Below, piece by piece: positions 1 through 6,270 of a DNA stretch of 11,187 nt. Numbering within the stretch: position 1 is the stretch's first letter; every line of letters begins with the position of its first letter. The position numbers and the translations under genes are program-made. The notes under the pieces are model-generated. The model saw only the letters and a list, made by a program, of their open reading frames with translations. It was not told the origin of the DNA and searched no databases. The DNA is from M55B112 sp040880545 (GTDB lineage: Bacteria > Bacteroidota > Bacteroidia > Bacteroidales > GCA-2748055). The stretch lies in contig JBBDIE010000185.1 of the NCBI GenBank assembly GCA_040880545.1, forward strand, positions 1-11,187, written 5' to 3'.

Positions 1-90
1 ACAAATATAGCAATACAACACACAACAATTATAAACAGTTCAATGTTGATAATTCAGACATGGAAATCGTGAATTTTGCCCTAAAATTGT

Positions 91-98
91 TATCTTCG
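91..98 (+). promoter_or_regulatory. Possible gyrA promoter -7 element
   Basis: TATCTTCG at 91-98 matches the Bacteroidota -7 consensus TAnnTTTG at all but one fixed base and lies 64 bases before the gyrA start. No convincing -33 TTTG is found at the expected 17-23 base spacing; the nearest, TTTG at 75-78, is too close. The rest of 1-162 shows no gene. Confidence 0.3.
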
Positions 99-162
99 TA
101 CTTCGGTTTCACTATGGTTGGAAACGATACTTAAACAATTGATTATTAATAAGATTCATTAG

Positions 163-2700
163 ATGGCAGAAGGAGAAAGAATTCTTAGAATTAATATTGA
201 AGAGGAAATGAAAACAGCCTACATCGATTACTCGATGTCGGTAATTGTTTCACGTGCGTTGCCGGATGTTCGCGACGGTTTAAAACCGGTTCACAGACGG
301 GTGCTTTTTGGAATGCGGGAGCTGGGTGTAACAGCAAGCAGGTCATACAAAAAATCTGCAAGGATCGTAGGTGAAGTCCTCGGTAAGTATCATCCCCACG
401 GCGACAGTTCCGTTTACTATACCATGGTACGTATGGCACAGCACTGGTCCCTGCGTTACCCGCTTGTTGACGGACAGGGGAATTTCGGGTCTGTTGATGG
501 AGACAGTCCGGCAGCAATGCGTTATACAGAGGCACGGCTGCGAAGAATTGCAGAGGATATCATGATCGATCTGGACAAGGATACGGTTGATTTCCAGCTT
601 AACTTTGATGATACGTTAGAAGAGCCTACAGTAATGCCAACCAGGGTGCCCCAATTGCTCATTAACGGCACATCCGGTATTGCTGTGGGAATGGCCACTA
701 ATATGCCTCCCCATAACCTGACGGATACCATTGACGCCATTGTTGCCTATATTGAGAATAATGACATTGAGATATCTGAACTGATAGATATTATCAAGGC
801 GCCGGACTTTCCAACAGGCGGTATCATCTATGGCTACCAGGGTGTTAGAGATGCATACGAGACCGGTAACGGACGTATTGTTATGCGTGCCAGGACCGAA
901 ATTGAAGTTACTGATTCCGGGAGGGAGAAGATCATTGTTACGGAAATTCCATATCTGGTGAATAAAGCGGAGATGATCCGTAAGACTGCAGATATGATCA
1001 ACGACAAAAAAATTGAGGGAATTTCTTACATAAATGATGAATCCGACCGGAAAGGGATGCGGATCATTATTATTCTGAAAAAGGAGGCCAGCGCGAATGT
1101 TGTATTGAATAACTTGCTGAAATACACATCTTTACAAACAGCATTTAATGTAAATAGTATTGCCCTGGTGAATGGACGTCCAAAGACGCTGAACCTGAAA
1201 CAGCTGATCCACTATTTTGTGAATCACAGACATGAGGTAGTGATCAGGAGAACCAGGTTTGAACTTGACCAGGCAGAAAAAAGAGCACACATCCTGGAGG
1301 GTCTTCTTAAAGCCCTCGATCATATTGATGAAGTGATCGCCCTTATTCGTGCATCGGCAACCCCGGATGAAGCCAGGGAAGGATTGATGGAAAAATTCGA
1401 ATTTTCGGAATTGCAGGCAAAAGCAATTCTGGATATGCGTTTGCAACGTCTGGTGGGTCTTGAAAGGGCCAAGTTGAAAGAGGAATTTGATCACCTGATG
1501 GAGCAGATCAATTTCTTTAAAAAACTGCTGGAAGATGAGGTACTCAGAATGCAGGTAATTAAAGATGAATTACTGGAGATCAAAGAGAAATACGGGGATG
1601 AAAGAAGAACCGAAATAGTACCGGATGAGGGAGAATTCAATCCGGAGGATTTTTATGCTGACGAAGAGATGGTGATTACCATTTCCAAGCTGGGATACAT
1701 AAAACGTACCCCATTGTATGAGTTTAAAACCCAACACAGGGGGGGTATTGGTGCCAAAGGAAGTACAACACGTGATGAAGATGTGATAGTCAGCCTTTTC
1801 TCTGCCAGTATGCATAATACGATCCTGTTCTTTACAGATAAAGGGCGCTGCTTCTGGCTCAAAGTTTACGAGATTCCTGAAGGCACCAAAAACTCCAAAG
1901 GCAGGGCCGTGCAAAATCTGATCAATATTGAGACGGATGACGCGCTGAGAACCTATCTGAAAGTGGGTAACCTGAAGGACGAAGAGTACATTAACAACAA
2001 TTTCATCGTACTGGCCACCAAAAAAGGAATTATTAAGAAAACCAGCCTGGAAGCCTATTCCCGTCCAAGAACCAACGGGATCAATGCGATCAATGTAAGG
2101 GAAGGAGATATATTGCTCGAAGCAAGGCTTACTGACGGAGATATGGAGATGATGCTCGCTGTGCGTTCGGGTAAGGCAATACGGTTCCATGAATCACAGG
2201 CAAGAGCCATTGGAAGAACAGCTTCCGGTGTAAAGGCAATCACCCTTGCCAATCCACAGGACGAAGTAGTGGGAATGATCGTGGCTAAAAAAGACGAACA
2301 GGATGTGATGGTCGTTTCTGAACATGGGTATGGAAAACGTTCCGACCTTGATGGTTACAGGGTAACAAACAGGGGTGGGAAAGGTGTCAAAACCATTAAT
2401 ATTACAGAGAAAACCGGTTACCTGATCGCTATTAAAGCCGTTACCGACGATGATGATCTGATGATCATAACCAAAGCGGGCGTTGCCATACGTCTATCAG
2501 TCAAAACTGTACGCGTAATGGGCAGAAATACCCAGGGGGTCAGGCTGATCAACCTGCGTGAAGGAGACAGGATTGCTGCTGCAACACAGGTCCCGTCTGA
2601 CAACGGCGTGGAAGATATTCCGGTTTCAGAAAATGAACCTGAAGAGCACGATACGGATGAAACACCGCAGGATAATGATAAGGATACCCCAGTTTCATAG
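163..2700 (+). CDS. gyrA: DNA gyrase subunit A
   Basis: This is the breakage-reunion subunit of DNA gyrase, which with GyrB introduces negative supercoils in the cytoplasm. It is 845 residues, normal for the family. The N-terminal core holds the quinolone pocket (HPHGDSSVY, 77-85) and the DNA-linking tyrosine Y121 in AAMRYTEARL. A coiled-coil arm lies around 370-460. The C-terminal beta-pinwheel (about 500-808) carries a degenerate GyrA box, QHRGGIG at 524-530, as I recall from Bacteroidota gyrases, and a closer copy, NRGGKG at 736-741. The pinwheel repeats argue against ParC. The last 36 residues are strongly acidic (13 Asp/Glu). Position 86, equivalent to E. coli Asp87, is Tyr. The ATG at 163 fits the family N-terminus (MAEGERI); there is no Shine-Dalgarno sequence, as is usual in Bacteroidota. 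The TPR gene follows 96 bases downstream. Confidence 0.97.
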   Translation: MAEGERILRINIEEEMKTAYIDYSMSVIVSRALPDVRDGLKPVHRRVLFGMRELGVTASRSYKKSARIVGEVLGKYHPHGDSSVYYTMVRMAQHWSLRYPLVDGQGNFGSVDGDSPAAMRYTEARLRRIAEDIMIDLDKDTVDFQLNFDDTLEEPTVMPTRVPQLLINGTSGIAVGMATNMPPHNLTDTIDAIVAYIENNDIEISELIDIIKAPDFPTGGIIYGYQGVRDAYETGNGRIVMRARTEIEVTDSGREKIIVTEIPYLVNKAEMIRKTADMINDKKIEGISYINDESDRKGMRIIIILKKEASANVVLNNLLKYTSLQTAFNVNSIALVNGRPKTLNLKQLIHYFVNHRHEVVIRRTRFELDQAEKRAHILEGLLKALDHIDEVIALIRASATPDEAREGLMEKFEFSELQAKAILDMRLQRLVGLERAKLKEEFDHLMEQINFFKKLLEDEVLRMQVIKDELLEIKEKYGDERRTEIVPDEGEFNPEDFYADEEMVITISKLGYIKRTPLYEFKTQHRGGIGAKGSTTRDEDVIVSLFSASMHNTILFFTDKGRCFWLKVYEIPEGTKNSKGRAVQNLINIETDDALRTYLKVGNLKDEEYINNNFIVLATKKGIIKKTSLEAYSRPRTNGINAINVREGDILLEARLTDGDMEMMLAVRSGKAIRFHESQARAIGRTASGVKAITLANPQDEVVGMIVAKKDEQDVMVVSEHGYGKRSDLDGYRVTNRGGKGVKTINITEKTGYLIAIKAVTDDDDLMIITKAGVAIRLSVKTVRVMGRNTQGVRLINLREGDRIAAATQVPSDNGVEDIPVSENEPEEHDTDETPQDNDKDTPVS

Positions 2701-2743
2701 TGTTTACAGTAATTTAATAACATAATTAAAGAGTGGCACCTTA

Positions 2744-2775
2744 TTTGAAGTTTGTCAGTAAAGTTCTTATTTTTG
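2744..2775 (+). promoter_or_regulatory. Bacteroidota-type promoter of the TPR gene
   Basis: TTTG at 2744-2747, then 20 bases, then TATTTTTG at 2768-2775, an exact match to the -33 TTTG / -7 TAnnTTTG arrangement recognised by Bacteroidota primary sigma factor. It predicts a transcript starting near 2780 with a short leader of about 15 bases before the ATG at 2797. It supports that ATG over the in-frame TTG at 2752, which would lie between the two promoter elements. Confidence 0.65.
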
Positions 2776-2796
2776 AACAAAATAAAACCACATAAA

Positions 2797-4176
2797 ATGA
2801 AACGTTTGATCGTAATTGCAGTAATATCTGCATTTATTTATGGAAATACTACAGCGCAGGATGTTTCGTCCGGAACTGCGCCAATTCTGCTGAAACACAG
2901 CACACTATCCAAAAAGGCAGAAAAAAGTGACGAATATATTCAACACGAAAGACGGGGTGTCAAAGACAGGACATGGATAAAACGAGGAAGATTGTTCCAG
3001 GATATTGATAATTTGGGACTTGAACAACTTCAACTTGGTATGGACAAGACTACGGTAAAATTGTTCTATAACGAGCCACTGTCAAAGGATAATAAAGATG
3101 AAAATGTAGAAATTCACCACTACGAATCGATAAACTATTTCTTTGAGAATGGCAGACTGCGTGGTTGGACCAGAGTTGATCCGATCCATGAAAATCCGCT
3201 GAATGAAGCTTTCAGGAGCTACAAAAAAGCTATAGAACTGAATGATGAGGATAAGAAGCTAAAAGTGCAACAGAAGATCCAGGACGACCTGGAAGAATTG
3301 AAAGCGCAATTACAGCGTGCAGGACAAAATCACTATTATCATGAAAACCATGAAGATGCACTGGCTTCTTTTGAAATGATTCTCGATGTAAATAAATTGC
3401 CTGTATTCGAAGGGTTAATTGATACCTTAATGATTAACTTTTCAGGAATTGTAGCCCGTGAAATTGGCACCAGAAAGTTGAAGGCGGGAAAAGAGAAGGA
3501 AGGAGAGGAGATGATCAAAAAAGCGATCAGTTACTATGATAAATTGGCTGAATTGCAATATGGAGGTGCTTCCAATTACATCCAGATGACCAGAGATTAT
3601 TACGCCATTGGAGATACACTGGGCGCTATTGATAATTTGAAAAAAGGCCTTGAACAATATCCCGACAGCACAATCCTGGTAACCGTAGCTGCACAGGCAT
3701 ATTATCTGATGGACAGGAATGAAGAAGGACTGGAATTTGTTGCTGATAGACTGGAAAAAAAGCCGGAATGTCCTGCAGCTTATTACTGGAAAGGGTTGTT
3801 TATCACAAATGAAAAGGATGTTGAGACTGTTATTATTGATAAAGCACTGGCATTATACGATACATCATTGATGTATGATCCCACCAATGGAAGTGTTTGG
3901 TATCAGAGCGGTTATGTGAATTATGCAGTGGGTGCAAATTATTTCGAACAGGAGAGCCTTGAAAATAATGACAAATTCAGAGCAGAGCTGAAAGAAAAGG
4001 GTACTGAGTATTATAAAGAAGCAATCGAAAAGTTGGAAAAAGCTTATGAAATTGCTGATACAGACTATACCATTCGCAAAGAATCTCTGGATCTCTTGAA
4101 AAGAATTTATTACAAATTATATGGAAGTGAGGATGAACATTATATTCGAACAAATGAACGATTGAAGAATTTGTAA
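2797..4176 (+). CDS. Exported tetratricopeptide-repeat protein
   Basis: A 459-residue protein with a Sec signal peptide (MKRLIVIAVISAFIYGNTTA, cleavage probably after A-Q at 20-21) and no lipobox cysteine, so probably periplasmic. A basic segment (about 51-67) and a non-TPR region ending in FFENGRLRGW (115-124) are followed by helical repeats from about 135 to the end. The clearest TPR-like units are around 135-150, 176-200, 240-255 and 262-290 (YYAIGDTLGAIDNLKKGLEQYP), with further units at 294-330, 345-380 and 402-440. TPRs are protein-protein scaffolds; no enzymatic motif is seen, so the partner is unknown. I recall TPR proteins downstream of gyrA in other Bacteroidota, though here the gene has its own promoter and terminator. 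An upstream in-frame TTG at 2752 would add 15 residues before the signal peptide and overlap the promoter, so the ATG at 2797 is preferred. Confidence 0.85.
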   Translation: MKRLIVIAVISAFIYGNTTAQDVSSGTAPILLKHSTLSKKAEKSDEYIQHERRGVKDRTWIKRGRLFQDIDNLGLEQLQLGMDKTTVKLFYNEPLSKDNKDENVEIHHYESINYFFENGRLRGWTRVDPIHENPLNEAFRSYKKAIELNDEDKKLKVQQKIQDDLEELKAQLQRAGQNHYYHENHEDALASFEMILDVNKLPVFEGLIDTLMINFSGIVAREIGTRKLKAGKEKEGEEMIKKAISYYDKLAELQYGGASNYIQMTRDYYAIGDTLGAIDNLKKGLEQYPDSTILVTVAAQAYYLMDRNEEGLEFVADRLEKKPECPAAYYWKGLFITNEKDVETVIIDKALALYDTSLMYDPTNGSVWYQSGYVNYAVGANYFEQESLENNDKFRAELKEKGTEYYKEAIEKLEKAYEIADTDYTIRKESLDLLKRIYYKLYGSEDEHYIRTNERLKNL

Positions 4177-4201
4177 TGCCGATCTAAATTTGAAGAATTG
4201 G

Positions 4202-4236
4202 GAAAAAGGGAAGGAGTTAAATTTCTTCCCTTTTTC
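4202..4236 (+). terminator. Intrinsic terminator after the TPR gene
   Basis: A perfect 12-bp inverted repeat, GAAAAAGGGAAG at 4202-4213 and CTTCCCTTTTTC at 4225-4236, with an 11-base loop and then TTT. It lies 25 bases after the TPR stop codon. The T-rich right arm and following Ts make it a good rho-independent terminator for + strand transcription. Confidence 0.75.
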
Positions 4237-4535
4237 TTTAGCATATTCTATTTAACATAATATCAATTATAGGACAAACGTATAAATTATTTATATTTTG
4301 AAATTCGATATCATACGTATAAAAAAACTCGCTTTTCTTCCATGATTCCCTGAATTACCAGCACCCTTTCCTGTTGCAAAGCAACATCTCACTATAGCGT
4401 CAGCAATTTCTCCCGTTGCAATGCAACATCTTCCTATGCAAAGCCATCATATCTGTCACAGAATAACATATTCGTGCATAACAGCCTTCACAGAATCAAC
4501 CATGCGATTCTAACGGATGAATAAAATAGTATCGA
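4237..4535. other. Intergenic space between convergent genes, rich in short repeats
   Basis: No supportable gene is seen between the TPR terminator and the stop codon of the convergent small membrane gene. The space holds direct repeats ACGTATAAA (4278-4286 and 4315-4323), the tandem 37-base hairpin repeat (4359-4437, listed separately), TCACAGAAT (4456-4464 and 4488-4496) and a small hairpin, GAATC at 4493-4497 with GATTC at 4506-4510. TTATATTTTG at 4291-4300 is near a -7 element but off by spacing. Confidence 0.6.
4359..4437. repeat. Two tandem copies of a 37-base hairpin repeat
   Basis: Copy 1 (4359-4395) and copy 2 (4401-4437) recur with a 42-base period. Both begin CAGCA, contain a palindromic core GTTGCAAnGCAAC followed by ATCT, and end CTAT, with differences mainly in the linker bases. 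Each core can fold into a tight hairpin (GTTGC/GCAAC arms at 4373-4377 with 4381-4385, and 4415-4419 with 4423-4427, 3-base loops). A decayed third unit may begin at TGCAAAGCCATCATATCTG (4437-4455). The paired short palindromes in a 3'-3' intergenic space resemble REP-type elements, but no transposase is nearby, so the class is an inference. Confidence 0.6.
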
Positions 4536-4784
4536 TTAACATTTTCCCCGTGTACAGGGACTGTTGGTGATGAAGAATCCGAAGAACCCTCCAAGCAATA
4601 TACTTTTCCATATATCGCCACCGGTGATCTCATTCATGTTTCTTCCTTCCGTAAAGTAAAAAAACAGGAATCCGGCAATTGCGCCTCCTGCAATATACAA
4701 TATCGATTTCCTGATATGTTTGTTCTGAATGGTTTTTTTCAGCCAACCCGAATTCTGTTTTAGTTCAAGCTCTTTAAATTTCAT
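4536..4784 (-). CDS. Small two-helix membrane protein, unknown function
   Basis: An 82-residue protein with a charged N-terminal segment (1-26), a first membrane helix around 27-44 (SILYIAGGAIAGFLFFYF), a polar glycine-containing loop, a second helix around 60-73 (KSILLGGFFGFF) and a short tail with two cysteines (C77 and C82). The layout of two glycine-rich helices around a short loop and a Cys-containing motif recalls small Bacteroidota membrane proteins such as DUF6132, but I cannot confirm membership by eye. It lies downstream of the helicase on the same strand, 128 bases after its stop, with a promoter-like TATCTTTG between them. A 25-codon frame overlaps its start by 11 bases, so translation may be coupled. 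The coherent hydrophobic pattern and upstream promoter favour a real gene. Confidence 0.6.
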   Translation of the reverse strand: MKFKELELKQNSGWLKKTIQNKHIRKSILYIAGGAIAGFLFFYFTEGRNMNEITGGDIWKSILLGGFFGFFITNSPCTRGKC

Positions 4785-4851
4785 CTATTTGCTTCTTTTT
4801 TGTCATGGAACCCTCAATCATCTTCAGGACCTTTATCAAAAGTTCGTTCAT
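4774..4851 (-). CDS. Possible 25-codon leader ORF overlapping the small membrane gene
   Basis: Starting at ATG 4851 on the - strand, 25 codons (beginning MNELLIKVLK, ending KKKQIDEI) run to a TAA that overlaps the first 11 bases of the membrane-protein gene in another frame. It starts about 40 bases after the TATCTTTG element, so it would be inside the same transcript. The stop-start overlap is the arrangement of translational coupling. It is short enough to occur by chance, and no family is recognised. Confidence 0.25.
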   Translation of the reverse strand: MNELLIKVLKMIEGSMTKKKQIDEI

Positions 4852-4858
4852 GAGGGTT
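4809..4858 (-). promoter_or_regulatory. Hairpin in the leader of the small membrane gene
   Basis: AACCCTCA (4809-4816) and TGAGGGTT (4851-4858) form a perfect 8-bp inverted repeat around a 34-base loop. On the - strand one arm ends at the first base of the possible leader ORF's ATG, and the other lies inside that ORF, 24 bases before the membrane gene's start. It has no T tract, so it is more likely a leader structure than a terminator. Confidence 0.35.
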
Positions 4859-4889
4859 TTATAAAAATACACATCTAAATATCCAGATA

Positions 4890-4897
4890 CAAAGATA
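4890..4897 (-). promoter_or_regulatory. Probable -7 element for the small membrane gene
   Basis: TATCTTTG on the - strand (CAAAGATA on +) is an exact match to TAnnTTTG and lies 39 bases before the possible leader ORF. The identical octamer precedes the helicase gene. No strong -33 TTTG is seen at the expected spacing, which here falls within the 3' end of the helicase gene. It suggests the small gene can be transcribed separately from the helicase. Confidence 0.5.
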
Positions 4898-4912
4898 TGT
4901 TATATGCATGAA

Positions 4913-6151
4913 CTATTTCTTTTTCTTTTTCTTTTTTCTTTGCTTATTGTAGGATTCTGCCTGCTCGATCAACGATTTCCAGTCGTCAGCTTGATCACCG
5001 GCAGTTTCAAGCGTATATTCGTACTCTTTTTTGGAAATCTCAAGCCTTTTAATCTCTTTGCCCAGTAATGTTTCAATTTCTTCAAGCATCTTCTGCTCAG
5101 CGCTGCTGCAAAATGCAATGGCCTGACCGCGTTTGTTGGCCCGACCTGTCCTCCCTACCCTATGCACATAATTTTCGGGAGCCTCAGGAAGATCATAATT
5201 TACAACGATTTCCACATTGGGTATATCTATCCCCCTGGCGCTCACGTCGGTGGCGATCAATACCAGGTTTTCACCACTTCTGAAAGCATCCATCACCCGG
5301 TCCCGTTCATCCTGCAACTTATCGCCATGAATTGTGTCCGACTGTATATCAACACGTTCCAACGCTTTTTTAACGCGTTCAGCGCGTACTTTGGTTCGCA
5401 CGAAGACCAACGCTTTCGTTTCCGGGTTACCTTTCAGAACTTCTTCCAGGAAATAGCGTTTGTCGTCCATTTCAATAAATGCCACAGAGTGATCGATATT
5501 CTTTCCTACCGGATCCTTTGGTGAAATCTGAATGTGTATGGCATCGGTAACCATGGAATATGCAAGTTTCTTGATTTTTTCATTTATGGTAGCGGAGAAA
5601 AAAAGCGTTTGCCTTCTTTTGGGCAGATGGTGCATCAGGTCCTTTATATCCTTGAGAAATCCCAGGTCCAGCATGTGGTCAGCCTCATCCACGATCAAAA
5701 TTTCCACCCGGCTCAAATTCAAGGCTCCCTGACTCACAAGGTCGAACATCCTCCCGGGGGTTGCAACCAGTACATCGATCCCTCTCTCCAGGCTTTCAAT
5801 CTGTGGAAGTTGTTCGACCCCACCGTGTATGCTGATACAGGTAATCCTTGTATGCCGCCCCAATGTTTTGAATACCAGCTCTGTCTGTTTTGCAAGCTCA
5901 TGGGTAGGCGTCATTACCAGGCACTTCACACCATCGGGCCTGCCCGGTATTTTTCGCTCCTGTAGTATGTGTAATACCGGGATCACAAAAGCCGCGGTTT
6001 TTCCCGTACCAGTCTGGGCAATGGCCAGAACATCATCGCCCCGTAATATCGGGGGAATACACTTGTACTGTATATCAGTGGGTTTCTTGAACCCGAGCTT
6101 AGAAATACTGGTTTTTATTCCATCTGCGATCCGGTAATCTTCAAATTTCAT
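4913..6151 (-). CDS. DEAD-box ATP-dependent RNA helicase (RhlE-like)
   Basis: A 412-residue cytoplasmic RNA helicase that uses ATP to unwind or remodel short RNA duplexes, typically in ribosome assembly, RNA decay or cold adaptation. All core motifs are visible: Q motif (F21, Q28), motif I AQTGTGKT (45-52), Ia PTHELA (82-87), Ib TPGR (131-134), II DEAD (155-158), III SAT (186-188), IV LVFVRTK (248-254), V ATDVSARGIDI (300-310) and VI HRVGRTGR (330-337). After the second RecA-like domain comes a short extension ending in seven lysines, typical of basic RNA-binding tails. Motif Ia is unusual in having His84 where Arg is the rule. The compact size and tail suggest the RhlE/CsdA-type group, but the exact orthologue is uncertain. 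The gene is divergent from the TonB receptor and has its own promoter-like octamer 18 bases upstream. Confidence 0.95.
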   Translation of the reverse strand: MKFEDYRIADGIKTSISKLGFKKPTDIQYKCIPPILRGDDVLAIAQTGTGKTAAFVIPVLHILQERKIPGRPDGVKCLVMTPTHELAKQTELVFKTLGRHTRITCISIHGGVEQLPQIESLERGIDVLVATPGRMFDLVSQGALNLSRVEILIVDEADHMLDLGFLKDIKDLMHHLPKRRQTLFFSATINEKIKKLAYSMVTDAIHIQISPKDPVGKNIDHSVAFIEMDDKRYFLEEVLKGNPETKALVFVRTKVRAERVKKALERVDIQSDTIHGDKLQDERDRVMDAFRSGENLVLIATDVSARGIDIPNVEIVVNYDLPEAPENYVHRVGRTGRANKRGQAIAFCSSAEQKMLEEIETLLGKEIKRLEISKKEYEYTLETAGDQADDWKSLIEQAESYNKQRKKKKKKK

Positions 6152-6168
6152 TGGCTGTATTTATGTGA

Positions 6169-6176
6169 CAAAGATA
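6169..6176 (-). promoter_or_regulatory. Probable -7 element of the helicase gene
   Basis: TATCTTTG on the - strand (CAAAGATA on +), an exact TAnnTTTG match ending 18 bases before the helicase ATG at 6151. It implies a very short leader. No clear -33 TTTG is found upstream. Confidence 0.55.
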
Positions 6177-6211
6177 GCTATACGCTGTTAACAGGGTTGC
6201 AGAAAATCAGA

Positions 6212-6242
6212 TTTTAATGCAATAGATAATTTATTAACTTCG
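6212..6242 (+). promoter_or_regulatory. Probable promoter of the receptor/DUF4249 operon
   Basis: TTTT at 6212-6215, then 19 bases, then TAACTTCG at 6235-6242, which fits the Bacteroidota -33/-7 pattern with one mismatch in each element. It lies 28 bases before the ATG at 6271. The TAnnTTCG form is shared with the possible gyrA promoter. Confidence 0.45.
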
Positions 6243-6270
6243 TTACATAAAAGCCAACAACAACCCAACT

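Noticed and set aside
1570..2190. 206-codon antisense frame within gyrA
   Set aside because: It lies wholly opposite a strongly conserved gyrA region, has no recognisable domain or promoter, and is best explained as a shadow of gyrA codon use.
2713..2730. TTTAAT/ATTAAA inverted repeat after gyrA as a terminator
   Set aside because: Only six A-T pairs and no T tract, so too weak to support termination.
2752..2796. TTG start at 2752 extending the TPR protein by 15 residues
   Set aside because: It would place a polar/basic stretch before an otherwise textbook signal peptide and would lie between the -33 and -7 promoter elements, so it would not be in the mRNA.
4359..4437. CRISPR array
   Set aside because: Only two copies, separated by about five bases rather than a spacer, with no cas genes nearby.
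4421..4513. 30-codon + strand frame starting inside the second hairpin repeat
   Set aside because: It starts within a repeat, has no promoter at the right distance, and its product is His/Cys-scattered with no plausible fold.
4805..4864. 19-codon + strand frame opposite the leader of the small membrane gene
   Set aside because: Too short, no + strand promoter, and explained by the inverted repeat and the - strand frame.
6185..6194. CTGTTAACAG palindrome between the divergent helicase and receptor promoters
   Set aside because: A single 10-bp palindrome without a second copy; possible operator, but not distinguishable from chance here.
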